Shown: positions 33,776-45,855 of the stretch, piece by piece
Layout: the number at the start of each line of letters is the position of its first letter
How positions within the stretch are numbered: the stretch's first letter is position 1
NCBI GenBank assembly: GCA_018857735.1
Contig: JABMCL010003147.1
Span: 745,001 to 809,000 of the forward strand
DNA length: 64,000 bases
Direction of reading: 5' to 3'
Source of the DNA: Alviniconcha marisindica
Taxonomy: Eukaryota > Mollusca > Gastropoda > Provannidae
The notes under the pieces: generated by a model
Database searches by the model: none
What the model saw: only the letters and a program-made list of their open reading frames with translations
What the model was told of the DNA's origin: nothing
Translations under genes and position numbers: made by a program

Positions 33776-34610
33776 GCAGAGAGAGGCGGCGAGTCATCCT
33801 GTTCGCTAGGACACCGCTCGTTCCTCCGACTGTGCCACGGGCCTACCTTGACGTCTGTGGATTGTGCACGGTGACTGCAGCCAGCCAGGCGTGCAGACCG
33901 GCCTCAGTGCCTTTCACACAGCCTCCCCTACACCACAATACCCGTAATTTGCCACACCACAGCCGCTACCGGCTGAGCCCCCCTCCTCCCCCCCCCACCC
34001 CACTTCCACCAATTGAGGACTCGCGGGTTATCTGACAACCAGCACTCCCTCCGGCTCTTCATTCACAAATAGTTAACTGCCATCGTTTTTTTTTTTTTTT
34101 GGCCATTGTGAGGATGGCTGTACTGACTTTGGTTACCGTAAGCAGGGAACTCGTGGCGTGCGATCGTAGGTCAGTGTCATCAGAGCAAAGCACTCTCACG
34201 TGTCATCCGTCCGGCGTTTAGACCGTTCAGTGCTCGCCGGTTAAACTCAACGAGGAATGGACGCGGCTCGGACACAGCTCAGCAGTTTGAGGTATGTCAG
34301 CAGCTTTGGAACTTGAGTCACAAAGTCCACTGTGATTCACAAAGTTAACTCCACTGCGGTTCACAAAGTCATCTCCACTGTGATTCTCAAAGTCAGCCGC
34401 TTGGTTTTGAAGAGCCACTGTTCTCCTGAACAACTCAGATTTACGTTAGTTCTAAAGTGGAAACGATGTCTTCTTGCCCAGTTTCTATTGAATTATTGGT
34501 ATTTATTTTGCTGTGACATGATAATTACGGGTGACAACTTAGATGCACGGCCTGGTTCTGGGCCTGGTCGGTACACCTCGATCAACACCGTGAATGAGAA
34601 AGAAAAAAGA
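33776..34610. other. No gene recognised
   Basis: Mixed sequence with a T20 run at 34088 and a local tandem of CACTG.G.TTCACAAAGT units at 34325-34395. Confidence 0.45.
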
Positions 34611-34630
34611 AGAGAGAGAGAGAGAGAGAG

Positions 34631-34706
<76 letters not shown>
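34611..34706. repeat. (GA)n microsatellite
   Basis: About 95 bp of GA with one GGGG interruption. Confidence 0.96.
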
Positions 34707-34707
<1 letters not shown>

Positions 34708-35069
34708 GTTTAGCAGCAGCATGACGTTTTTGAGTTTGAATCGTTTTACCGACATGTCTTCGCACACTGAATGTGAAACTCACGTCATTCGTTCTCTGCC
34801 TTTGTCCCCGGCAGTCTCCAAGGGAAGCAATGCTCTGATGTAATGTGATGATATGATGACATGGTGATCAGACTGGCTTAGGCCAAAAGCCTTTAATAGC
34901 TAAGCTTTCTACACTGCGTGGGTGGGAAAACTGCAAAACTCAGCGAAGAAACTTCCTGTCTTCCCGAGTGGAGTCCAGCCTGCCCTTGAAAGCCTGCAGG
35001 GGTGGGGCGTCCATCCTTAACCTTAGGTGGCAGTCTGTCTGCCACACTTGACCTTAGGTGGCTACAACT

Positions 35070-35146
<77 letters not shown>

Positions 35147-35386
35147 GCTGACGCGGCCTTGTGCAACATTTCCGCTTTTTCACCTTGTATTATTTGATGC
35201 CTTCTTGTTGTCTCAGCATCCATTTCCAACAGAATGGTGTGAACAGCGTACAGGCCACACGTATACTCATAACTTGTATGTCTCAGTCACGCCCCCCTTG
35301 CGTTTCCCTGCGACGCTACCATGCACTTCAGTCTGTCACTGTAGTCCAGATCTTTAAGGCCAGGGACAACTTTTGTCGCTTTTCTC
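34707..35386. repeat. Unassigned sequence containing a (GA)n tract
   Basis: GA repeat at 35072-35143. No supported gene in the remainder. Confidence 0.6.
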
Positions 35387-35387
35387 A

Positions 35388-35812
35388 ACACCTTCAGTCA
35401 ACAGTCTTAGGCTGGTAGCGCGGCGCCCAGACACCATTGCCAGACTCCAGGTGTGGCCAACACCTTCAGTCAACAGTCTTAGGCTGGTAGCGCGGCGCCC
35501 AGACACCATTGCCAGACTCCAGGTGTGGCCAACACCTTCAGTCAACAGTCTTAGGCTTGGTGGGGCCCCGCGGCGTAGGGGCCCCAGACGCCATTGCCAG
35601 ACTCCAGGTGTGGCCAACACTTCAGTCAACAGTCTTAGCTGTACGCGCGCCCCAGACACCATTGCCAGACTCCAGGTGTGGCCAACACCTTCAATCAACA
35701 GTCTTAGCGCGGCGCCCAGACACCATTGCCAGACTCCAGGTGTGGCCAACACCTTCAATCAACAGTCTTAGCGCGGCGCCCAGACGCCATTGCCAGACTC
35801 CAGGAGTGGCCG
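35388..35812 (+). repeat. ~62-75 bp minisatellite, about 6 copies
   Basis: Units share CACCTTCAGTCAACAGTCTT and GCCAGACTCCAGGTGTGGCC, and vary in length around GGCGCCC. A C tract follows at 35960-35980. Confidence 0.92.
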
Positions 35813-36020
35813 CACAAGATCAGTGAGGACTTTTCAGTGCCAAATTCCAGGCTGTGGCCCCCTAACGACCTTCGTCACCTGTTCTTGCACGTGCTTGGAG
35901 AGCTTCAACCCGCTGTCCACAAGGACGACAAGGTCCTCCACCGCCGAATGTTATCTCCTCCCCCCCCCCCCCCCCCCCCCGCCCCTGCACCCCCCCTCCC
36001 GTTCCATACTGTTTCATCAC

Positions 36021-36432
36021 CACCAAGGGAGTTGATTAGCGCTCGAAATACGCAACACAAGTACAAGAAAGACCTGAGTCGATGATGATGAAGTGATGCT
36101 TAATGTCCTCAGATGTCAGTTGACATATTAGGGACAAGCTGAGACCAGTGCCGAAGCACGGTTCAATAATTCTTTACGTCCACGGAAACCAGAAGGCTCG
36201 TTAGGACGGACAGCTCAGGACGGCTACCTCGACTCTCACACAGCTCCTGAACTATGAGTGAAGACCTGAGTCACCTACGGTAGCTCTTATGTACCTTGTA
36301 TTTACACGCATGCCAGGTGAGGATGTACCTCAGGGCATTATGTACCTTGTCAGGTGAGAGTTACCGTAGGTGACTCAGGTCTTTGTTGTACTATGTGTTG
36401 CGTATTTCGAGCGCCAATTAACTCCCTTGTGT
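36021..36432. mobile_element. Foldback element interrupted by short retroelement
   Basis: The left arm (from 36021: CACCAAGGGAGTTGATTAGC, then GCTCGAAATACGCAACACA, AAGACCTGAGTC) is inverted at 36345-36432. After removing the insert, the arm continues with CACCTACGGTAGCTCT, giving arms of about 80 bp. No ORF. Class is unknown. Confidence 0.75.
36081..36260 (-). mobile_element. Short retroelement T, 180 bp, precise insertion
   Basis: Flanked by AAGACCTGAGTC (36069-36080 and 36261-36272). The opposite arm of the host foldback element shows the uninterrupted sequence, so the empty site is visible in the same window. This defines the element ends: (ATC)n at the 3' side and CACTCATAGTTCAGG at the 5' side. 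Confidence 0.92.
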
Positions 36433-36433
36433 G

Positions 36434-36490
36434 TTCAATTCAATTGAATTCAAAAACTTTAATCATCCCACAAGGGGCAATTTTGATTCT
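36434..36490 (-). mobile_element. LINE 3' terminus
   Basis: Minus strand: TTGCCCCTTGTGGGATGATT and AAAG, then TTGAATTCAATTGAATTGAA. The GGGATGATTAAAG part matches the tail nested at 1627-1690. Confidence 0.6.
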
Positions 36491-36655
36491 GCACGAGCGC
36501 TCTGGGCCTCGTTCTGTTTCAGATTGATACTGTTTCAGGTTATAGGCCTGTTAATTCAGTCTGTTTTGCCCCCAGATGAAGTGTTAAATCACGATGAAGA
36601 AGCGCGTGTCACCACAACGTCGGCTCACGATCACCGTGCCGGGCTTGCTCGGGAC

Positions 36656-36757
36656 GAAGGAGGAGGTGGAGGGGAGGGGAGGGGAGGGCAGGGGGAGGGG
36701 AGGGGGAACGGAGGGGAGGGGAGGGGAGGGCAGGGGGAGGGAAGGGGAGGGGGAGAC
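36656..36757 (+). repeat. (GGGGA)n-type minisatellite
   Basis: Purine-only repeat of GGGGA and GGGCA units; G-quadruplex prone. Confidence 0.92.
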
Positions 36758-37095
36758 GCCATACATCACGAGCCTTGTCTACCTGCAGCTTATTGCCCGC
36801 GACACCCGCTCGTACATCACGGTGATTGCAAAGACTGTGGCCCGCTCCGCACGGCCCTTTGTAGTGGCGGGCTGGGTGCCGCTGTGCAAACAATAACTGT
36901 CACCCCAGCAAAGCCTTTCAGTCGGCTCACGGAGCGGTTCCGCTCCTCATCTTTCACGTCCAGCGGCGTTCACTGCATGTCCAGCCTGCCTTGGGGCTTT
37001 GGGCAGATGACGCTACTCCCAACGTATCGTTCCTCGGCTGTGGGGTGTTTTGATATGAAGTGCAGTGTATTGTTTTGATTTAAAGGAAACTGCAG

Positions 37096-37098
<3 letters not shown>

Positions 37099-37160
<62 letters not shown>

Positions 37161-37270
37161 AGGAGAGAGGAGAGAGAGGAGAGAGAGAGGAGAGAGAGAG
37201 AAGAGAGGAGAGAGAGAGAGAGAAGGAGGAGGAGAAGAAAGGAGGAGGAGAGAGAAGAAGAAGAAGAAGT
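37099..37270. repeat. (GT)n then interrupted (GA)n/(GAA)n
   Basis: GT to 37158, purine repeats to 37270. Confidence 0.95.
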
Positions 37271-37660
37271 AACCGCAAATTACCTGATTAATTTGAACTA
37301 TGTCTGCTGTTGTTAGTGTCGTTGTTACTGTTGTTGCTTTACTTTTTTTAGACAACAGGTTCGCGCTAATTTATTATACATTAAGGCAAGCATTTACATT
37401 GGGAAAGCCTGAGAGATTTCATTAGAAAGATCCCCTCAAAGACTGGATTTTTCCGACGGCTACCCCCTGCACCCAGTCGTGTTTGATAGAGTGGAAGTAC
37501 ACTTTACACCAAACATATCAAACATTGTAAACTCATTCCTGTTTAAAGCTGCCCAATATTTTGTTGCCCAGTCTGGTCGCTTTGCCTGTGGAATATCCAA
37601 ACTGAACCAAACACTTTTAAGCAGTTACTGTCATAAGAGCATTCTCTCTCTGTCTCTGTC

Positions 37661-37695
<35 letters not shown>

Positions 37696-38670
37696 AATTA
37701 ACCTTGATTTTGTTTGGTCGTCTCTTGTTTTTACGTTGTTTAATATAAAAAATCCCGTAGTTGCAAAATAAATTTGGTTAATTATGTTTATGACCGTTTA
37801 CAATAAGCCTAGCTTGTTTAATGCTTGTTGTGACACTGATTGCGCTTGTCCATTTTTACATGAAGGTGAGTAAACTTCAGTTACACCAAGTACGCTTTAG
37901 TCGTGACAAACGGAAAGGCCCCTGTAGGCGCTTGGAGCGGTGGGGAAAGTGCCTGGCTAAGCACAGTGTACGTGTATACACCCCGCACCGTGCTCTGCGC
38001 TCAGCCACGCTGAAGCTGATTGGTTAATGGGGCCACAGCTGGCCACAGTGAGACAGCCAAGACGTTTGTTTCCACATCTCACAGCCGTTTAGTCCTCCAC
38101 AACCTGTGTATCGTGGCTCGACGCCCCCCCCCACCCCATTCCATCCCCCTCTTTCTCGCTCCCCCCCCTCCCCACCTTTGGTGTTAAATCACCCATCCCA
38201 TTCACTGTTGTTAATTCTTCCATTTTGTGCGCTTATATGTCAGCGACGATATTTGTGATGGAAATAAATTGCCGTACGGGTTCGGCAGCGGACAGGCTCG
38301 TGGTATGGTCGTGGTATTACGGTTTACTTCACCTCAGTGTCTGTGTATGTTGAAGATAAATTATATTGCTGTTATGAGGCACGTAGATTTAGTGTTGCGA
38401 CTGCGTTCCGTAAGGCGAATTCTTCAGTGATGTTTCGTTTCGAGTGACTGCATTGCGAAAATCCCCGTGGCTTTTTGAACATGACCGTGTTACGACAGGA
38501 ATGCCCGACTACACTCACCTTCACTGGTGCGCGTGTTGGGCATCAGAAACAACAAACAGTCACTGGCACATTCTGGCCAGGTCGTCATGCACGGAGTCTG
38601 TCACCTGTTCTCCGTCACTCTGGGGTAGGCAGTTGTTAGCTGTAAGTTCTGTTGGGGCAAGAGAGGGAGA
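37271..38670. other. No gene recognised; (TCTG)n at 37640-37695
   Basis: AT-richer sequence. The frame at 37479-37697 ends in the TCTG repeat. Nothing here has domain or splice support. Confidence 0.4.
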
Positions 38671-38671
38671 A

Positions 38672-38714
38672 AGTTCTTGGATTTTAACTCCCTGTCAACC
38701 ACACATGGTCACCT

Positions 38715-38717
<3 letters not shown>
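38672..38717 (-). mobile_element. Second-type retroelement tail fragment
   Basis: Minus strand CATGTGTGGTTGACAGGGAG, then TTAAAATCCAAGAAC, matching the 64-bp satellite unit and the end of SINE A copy 1. Similar fragments lie at 56425-56466 and 63866-63895. Confidence 0.55.

Positions 38718-38811
<94 letters not shown>
38718..38811. repeat. (GA)n microsatellite
   Basis: GA with one interruption. Confidence 0.96.
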
Positions 38812-38813
<2 letters not shown>

Positions 38814-38988
38814 ACAGCACATGTTGCAATGCTACCCGATAACACGGGCGAAAACATTACGGACAGGAGTTGAAACAGTACCGGAAAACACCCGTTAAGC
38901 ACTATACAAAAACACCCACTAAAAGTTTTTTCTCTCTCTCTTCGCTGTATTTTCGATCATACCCTGATCATCGCGGAGCGGACTTTAC

Positions 38989-39853
38989 AGCGACCTTACC
39001 AGTTACTGATTCTACAGTGACCTTACCATTGACTGACTCTGCAGTGACCTTGCCAGTGAATGACTTTGCAGTGACCTTACCCGTGACTGCCTCTACGGTG
39101 ACCTTGCCTGTGACTGACTCTGCCGTGACCTTACCAGTGACTGACTCTTCAGTGACCTTACCAGTGACTGACTCTTCAGTGACCTTACCAGTGACTGACT
39201 CTGCAGTGACCTTGCCAGTGACTGACTCTGCAGTGACCTTGCCAGTGACCGACTCTGCAGTGACCTTACCAGTGACCGACTCTGCAGTGACCTTACCAGT
39301 GACCGACTCTGCAGTGACCTTACCAGAGACCGACTCTGCAGTGACCTTACCAGTGACTGACTGTGCAGTGACCTTGCCAGTGACTGACTCTGCAGTGACC
39401 TTACCAGTGACTGACTCTGCAGTGACCTTACCGGCGACTGACTCTGCAGTGACCTTACCAGTGACTGACTCTGCAGTGACCTTACCAGTGACTGACTGCA
39501 GTGACCTTACCAGTGACCGACTCTGCAGTGACCTTGCCGATGACCGACTGCAGTGACCTTACCAGTGACTGACTCTGTAGTGACCTTACCGGCGACTGAC
39601 TCTGCAGTGACCTTACCGATGACCGACTGCAGTGACCCTACCAGTGACTGACTCTGTAGTGACCTTACCGGCGACTGACTCTGCAGTGACCTTACCAGTG
39701 ACTGACTCTGCAGTGACCTTACCAGTGACTGACTCTGCAATGACCTTACCAGTGACTGACTGCAGTGACCTTGCCGATGACCGACTGCAGTGACCTTACC
39801 AGTGACTGACTCTGTAGTGACCTTACCTGTGACTGACTCTGCAGTGACCTTAT
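38989..39853 (+). repeat. 27-bp minisatellite, about 31 copies
   Basis: Unit CAGTGACTGACTCTGCAGTG plus ACCTTAC. The plus frame (9-residue TLPVTDSAV repeat) stays open until about 39500, where an 18-bp unit variant shifts it. Copies are alike at silent and non-silent sites, which argues for a DNA repeat over selected protein. Confidence 0.93.
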
Positions 39854-40078
39854 CCGGAAAGCCCCGTTACGAGGCAATCCGCCGTGAGTAGCGGAGGCTC
39901 AGAGCAGGTGGCCGGCTGATCCAACAGCTGTGCGAAGTGACGGCTCCTGGCACTGCAGACTTATCCTCGGATTTACTGCAGTCCCTGGGATATCCTGGTC
40001 CGTTCGCCATTTCCCCATAATTTTATCGCCATGGATTGAACACTTGGCTTCATTCCATACTCGTCTTCGCGCGAGTGT

Positions 40079-40087
40079 TCTCTCTCT

Positions 40088-40147
<60 letters not shown>

Positions 40148-40254
40148 GCACGCACGCACGCACGTACGTACGCACCGACGTGCGTATGAAGTCCCCCCCC
40201 CCCCCCCACACTGATAGCCAGCCAGCCTGACAGCCACACAAACACACACACACA

Positions 40255-40342
<88 letters not shown>
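40079..40342. repeat. (CT)n, (CACG)n and (CA)n block
   Basis: CT to 40132, then CA, CGCA, a C run and long CGCA/CA tracts. Mostly alternating purine-pyrimidine after 40133. Confidence 0.95.
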
Positions 40343-40344
<2 letters not shown>

Positions 40345-41299
40345 GGTGTCTTGTTGACGCAACCTCCGCTATAATTAAAATGTGTCCAAGCGATAAACAG
40401 TAGACTAAAACTGACGACAAACTAGAGCTTAGAAAACGTGTTTTCAACGAAGCAGGGTGCAACATTTCGGCAAATATGCTTTCTTCCGACCGACGACCAA
40501 ACGGTCATGTTATTGCTTTTCTGCTGTTCCCCCTTCTTCTTTTAACCATTATTTCGTGTCCTTCGATCAAAGGCGTTGAACCTCAGCTGTAATGAAGCTT
40601 GGTTTCCGATGAAGAAGGCGAAGGAAGCTCAGTGGAAAACAAATATTTTTTAGCCAGTTTTATTTGCTTCTGCACAATGAATTTCTCTTCGATTTATGAC
40701 ACGGCTTCAGGGTGAATCTGGTGTAGACATAAACTTTGAGCGAGGTTGGGTTTTCCTTGATGCTATCTCCGTTTCCTCGGCGTTCTTTGCCGAACAAATT
40801 GGCAATTGTATCTGACCTTCGTACAGCCCGATAAGAATACACACGACTGGTGCTATTCCTTTGTTTGCCTTGTCTGTCACAATGAAATTGTGTGTCACCG
40901 TCAACACTGTAATCCAAATAAACACTCTGCAGGTGTCATTTTTAATTGGACTGCAGTACCCGACATGGCTGTCTGTTTGTCTTCCTGACAGTGAAAGACA
41001 CTAACGAACTCTCCTGGGTATGGCCCTGGCATATTGCTGGGTGCTTCAAAGTTAATTTTGAGTCTCTGCAAACATTGAGATTTGTTCTGGCTTCAACGCT
41101 TTTCATTTGCGAACGTTTTCATGCACTGCAAATTACCAGGCGGTTTTGCTGAAAGTCTGTCACAACTGTTACTGAAGGTTCACTCGAAGAGAGAGTTGGG
41201 AATCATATGTGGCTGACGTTATATCAACATGTGTCAAAACTGGAATAAATTGCAAACGCGTTGGAGCGACTTATTTGTTCATATGATGATTTAAGCCCA
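40343..41299. other. No gene recognised
   Basis: Mixed sequence. No repeat family or coding frame supported. Confidence 0.4.
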
Positions 41300-41397
41300 T
41301 CAGAGCTCAGGAGCTGTGTGAAAGTCGAGGTGGCCGTCCTGGGCTCCCCTGCCCTAATAGTCCTGAATATGGTCTCTGTGGACGTAAAGCAACATTT
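41300..41397 (+). mobile_element. Short retroelement, variant
   Basis: AGAGCTCAGGAGCTGTGTGA, then AAGTCGAGGTGGCCGTCC and CTCTGTGGACGTAAAGCAAC. It has only one hairpin module and matches 52949-53040. Confidence 0.65.
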
Positions 41398-41667
41398 AAA
41401 GAAGAAGGAGACGCTGTGGTTCGTCGGCAGCAGGGACCTTCGTATAGTTCTGTACCACGGTAACCCGGCCGCCGGTCGAAGGATGTGACAAAATCTGTCG
41501 TCGTCGTCGTCCTCCTCCTCCAAATCAACATCATCATCGCCATTATCACCACCACCACCATCGTCGTCGTCTTCATCATCATCATCACCATCTTCCTCAT
41601 CCTCAGCTGTTGGTATGATGTCAAAAAAATCGTGTCTTGTACACATATATCCGAAAGATTTCAGTCA

Positions 41668-42212
41668 CCCGTGGAGACAATAATAATGATGTCGTCCCCA
41701 TACTTGCGGCGAATCGTGGAGACAATAATAATGATGCCGTCCCCATACTTGCGGCGAATCGTGGAGACAATAATAATGATGCCGTCCGCATACTTGCGGC
41801 GAATCGTGGAGACAATAATAATATGCCGTCCCCATACTTGCGGCGAATGTGGAACATAATAATTATGCCGTCCCCGTACTTGCGGCAAATCGGGAGACAA
41901 TAATAATTATGCCGTTCCCCAAACGTACGGCGAATCGTGGAGACAATAATAATTATGCCGTCCCCATACTTGCGGCGAATCGTGGAGACAATAATAATTA
42001 TGCCGTCCCCATACTTGCGGCGAATCGCGGCGAAGACAGTAATTATTATGCCGTCCCCATACTTGCTGCAAATCGTGGAGACCATAATAATTATGCCGTC
42101 CCCGTACTTGCAGCGAATCGTGGAGACAATAATAATTATGCCGTTCCCCAAACTTACGGCGAATCGTGGAGACAATAATAATTACGCCGTCCCCATACTG
42201 GCGGCTAATCGT
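41668..42212 (+). repeat. 45-bp minisatellite, about 12 copies
   Basis: Unit CGTGGAGACAATAATAATGA plus TGCCGTCCCCATACTTGCGG and CGAAT. Trinucleotide (GTC/ATC) repeats precede it at 41497-41600. Confidence 0.93.
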
Positions 42213-42689
42213 GGTTAACTGCAGCTATCAGTCTACCGGAGCCGCCGATTTACAAGTGAAACGTGTCGTGTGCAGTGAGATTAGCGTCATGGGCAGGCAG
42301 TTACAGTTGTGTGTGGTGACTGATCGAACTCCTCCTGCCCAGTGGGACTCGGTCCGCTCCGAGATCAATCACAGTAGATTATGCGCGTCCGCCATCTGGG
42401 ACGGCGCCTTATCGCGTATTGGCCATCTGTGACGTAGGTTTTGTTCCCCCTGCTGTGGTCTGGGGCCGGTAGCACGAAGCCGGCCACGGCGTTAGGACTG
42501 CTCTCTTGGCGAAAGGTTGTCATTGCAAACGCACATGGCAGTTCTCGTTGCTGTAGAGTTTCGTCAGGTTTGTACAATTTCGACGGTTTCAGTTACAGCC
42601 GTTATTACCGTCACATGGAGCGGGAAGGAGGACCTCGCCTACCCGCCTTGTGGATGGTCTATCCCTCGCTTCCTCTCCATTGTCATGCA

Positions 42690-42868
42690 CAGACAGACAG
42701 ACAGACAGACACACACACACACACCACACCCCACAACACACACACACACCAGGCATGCCCGCCCGCTCCGCCCCCCCCCACACCGCTACACAAGACATGC
42801 CCCACACACACCACCCCCCCCCCCCCCCGCCACAGAGACACGCACACACACACCCGCCACAGAGACAT

Positions 42869-42903
<35 letters not shown>

Positions 42904-43000
42904 ACACACACACCTCCCCCCCCCCCCCCACACACAACACCACACACCACAGCAAACACACACACACACACACGCCCACAACAGCACACACACACACACA

Positions 43001-43041
<41 letters not shown>

Positions 43042-43070
43042 ACACACACACACAACACACACACACACAC

Positions 43071-43127
<57 letters not shown>

Positions 43128-43130
43128 CCC
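42690..43130. repeat. Compound (CA)n microsatellite
   Basis: (GACA)n, CA repeats and several C runs. The long Thr/His and Cys/Val frames are artefacts. Confidence 0.96.
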
Positions 43131-44385
43131 TACATGCGCAGGCACACGCCAGTATTGCTACAATGCCGCCGACATTGTTTTGCTATCAGTTTGACTACTT
43201 GCCGAGGCATAGCCTGAATCTGAAGCCATTGTTCGTGCTTATCCCCAGTCACTCCTGGAGGTGTTTGAAGAGGGCTTCGCTCTCCAACTTATAGCCTTTG
43301 AAGGCTTCTTCCAGACCGACTTGAAGGCCGGCCCCGTCTGATTCCCATCCGCAGGTCTGACGATAAGATTAATGTCCACGCGGCCAGAGCAGAAAGGCAA
43401 CGGAAAAAGAAAGAAAAAAAGGCGAGTGATTGAGACAAATGTGTTTGCCCACCGTCAGGGACCATCTCACGGGGAGATCCCAACTGTGCGAAAATCGAAC
43501 GCAAACGGCTCTTCAATAGATCCCTGATGGAAAATCCCCTCCTCCCTCCTTCAACCCCCCCCCCCTCCACCCCACTCTCCTCATGGGGCGTCTGTGACGG
43601 TTACGTGCGATGATGTGGGCAGACCGCCACCCCTATTTATCAGCGGGTGTCAGGTGGGAGTTGAGAGCCCGGGGAGGCGGGTGAAAAGGGGGTTGATAAG
43701 TGCCGATCAGGGTGGCGGCGATCGATCGGCCGGAGTGGGTGGCAATCACCAGATAACTATCGCCCTCGCCCCGCCGCCAGCGGATGTGAATGAGAACCGG
43801 GCTGGCATGCCTGTGGAACTGGCTATAGCACACTTCGTTCCCTTCCCTTTCGCCCTGCCTAGTCGGCGGAACTGTAACAGCAGGTTGTGTGTTCTTGTTG
43901 TTCGGCTCGGATCAGTCTCCGCAAACAGAAGAACTGGAACTTACAGGCTCTGGCTCTGGTTCTGGCTCTGGTTCCGGAGTGGGGTCCTCGAGGAGTGTGC
44001 GGCTGGAACAGCACGGAGTCAGTCAGTGCAGGCGATTGACGAAAGACGAATCCGACCGAACGACACACGGGCGGAGATTGTGAGCATGTTTCTGCGTGCT
44101 CGTAGAACTGCGCCAAGTGTGTGACAACTCTGACTGCGCTGCCAACGGAACTTTACTTAGAACTCCGGTTCAAAACGCATTCTCGCAGCGACAAAGTGAC
44201 CGGCAAAGGATCTTCGTAACGAATAACTATGGTCCTAGCTGACCTTGTAGGAGAAAACGGTCCTGATGCCTGGCGACCGGAAGCGAGAGTCAAGAAGCTG
44301 TCGCCAAGGATCGCTTTGACAGTGGAGGCGTGACTCCGGACAGCGCTGTGTGACCGCGTGTCTGATCCGCACGGCAGACGGAGGG
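43131..44385. other. Low-repeat region upstream of candidate first exon
   Basis: Only a C tract (43555-43566) and a short (GGCTCT)n (43948-43977) interrupt it. A plus frame of 176 codons (43594-44124) is open but starts at GTG, and its first ATG is at 43807. It may contain promoter and 5' UTR of the gene starting at 44386, but no TATA box or initiator can be defended. Confidence 0.35.
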
Positions 44386-44527
44386 ATGAACGCGCGCGAC
44401 AAAGAGGAGATCCGGTCGTTGAAGATGAAGACGAGGAGGAGGCTGAAACCGCCCGCCCTGTGGGCCAGCCCCGGACAGTCCGCGTTGTTGAAGTCTTTCA
44501 CCGCACGCTCTGGGTCCACGAGCAAAG
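44386..44527 (+). CDS. Candidate first coding exon of the Ser/Pro-rich protein gene
   Basis: ATG at 44386 has G at -3 and opens 47 codons rich in Lys/Arg and Ser (MNARDKEEIRSLKMK at the start, SFTARSGSTSK at the end). At 44527 AAAG|GTGAAC is an acceptable donor. It leaves one base of a split codon (phase 1), which is exactly what the acceptor at 45855 needs. The intron would be 1,328 bp, GT-AG, and contain two GT microsatellites. Low-repeat composition supports it. Alternatives: the frame simply continues to a stop at 44646, or the true first exon lies further upstream. Confidence 0.45.
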
Positions 44528-44669
44528 GTGAACTCGATGTTGTCCTGGTGATTCCGGCGACTTGCACCAGCCCTGTGTTTAAAGGCTTTGGTGCAGTGAG
44601 GAAAAAAAGCAGGGATTATCGCGTTTTTAATGTAGCATTAATTTAGCAACAACCAGTACCCGACAGGAC

Positions 44670-44683
44670 TTGTGTGTGTGTGT

Positions 44684-44763
<80 letters not shown>

Positions 44764-44775
44764 CGAACTTGGTGA

Positions 44776-44848
<73 letters not shown>
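44670..44848. repeat. Two (GT)n tracts
   Basis: They are separated by GGCGAACTTGGTGAA at 44762-44776, inside the proposed intron. Confidence 0.97.
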
Positions 44849-44849
<1 letters not shown>

Positions 44850-45665
44850 AGGATAGTGGTGTAAAAAACGCCGGCCCACCAGTTTTATGGCCGATAATTG
44901 TCAGGCGGGTCGATGTTTTAAATCTTGTAAAGCTGACTAAGCACCAACATTTGTCACATCTTTCCGCCGCTACGCGTCGGAGCGCCGGCAATTGCGCCGT
45001 CTGAACACACCTAGCATTGCTCTCGGGTCACTTCCCCGTACATTCCCTATTGCGTCCCTGCTGCAGAGTTTTTTTTTCTTCCTCTCTCTCCTGGTTTCGT
45101 TCTCGCTTTGAATCGGATGTGTTGTAAATTTGAGGCGACCCTCTTCTGCGTTTTGTCTTCTCTTGTTTATCTGAGACTGCATTCACAACCCGCTTTGTCC
45201 GTTTTCGTTTTTCTGAATGTTTTTCAATTTTGAATTGCTTGTCGTCTCTTTCTACGTCTTGTTTTTTTGACGGGAGAAAATATGTCATGAGTAATTTTCC
45301 CCTGGTCTGATTGATCTGTTTGTGGTTCACAGGGTGTGTGGATCGTCCGTATGACTGTTGTTGGCGTGGATTGCTTGCGTCACTGATAGCAATCCGGACC
45401 AAGGAGCTGTGTAGCTCCTGGTTGTTTGTCAGGATGGTCTCATGTTTTGGTGCTGTTTTGTTGACATACCTGAAGCAGGAGATAGTTAATGTTTTGCTGG
45501 TGTTGTCTTGACATACGTGAACCAGGAGGTCTGGTGTTTTGTTTAAATACCTGAAGCAGGAATCAGATCATCATTTGAATCTTCTGTTGCACATTGTGTG
45601 TGTCAGAAAGACAGAGAATGTGTGTGTGTGCCTGCATATGGTATGTATGTATGTATGTCTTTGCT

Positions 45666-45670
<5 letters not shown>

Positions 45671-45753
<83 letters not shown>

Positions 45754-45766
45754 TGCGCGCGCGCGC
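45671..45766. repeat. (GT)n plus (GC)n upstream of the acceptor
   Basis: About 80 bp of GT ending in GCGCGCGC, about 90 bp before the 3' splice site at 45855. Confidence 0.97.
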
Positions 45767-45855
45767 ACTTGCTTGCTTGCATTCCTTGTTGTTGTTTTTA
45801 TTTAAATTATAGTTTACTGTCATCTACAATAACCTTCCTGTTTGTTGTGTTGCAG

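Noticed and set aside
43594..44124. 176-codon frame upstream of the candidate first exon
   Set aside because: GTG start, no motif, no splice borders in the right phase. Could be 5' UTR or chance.
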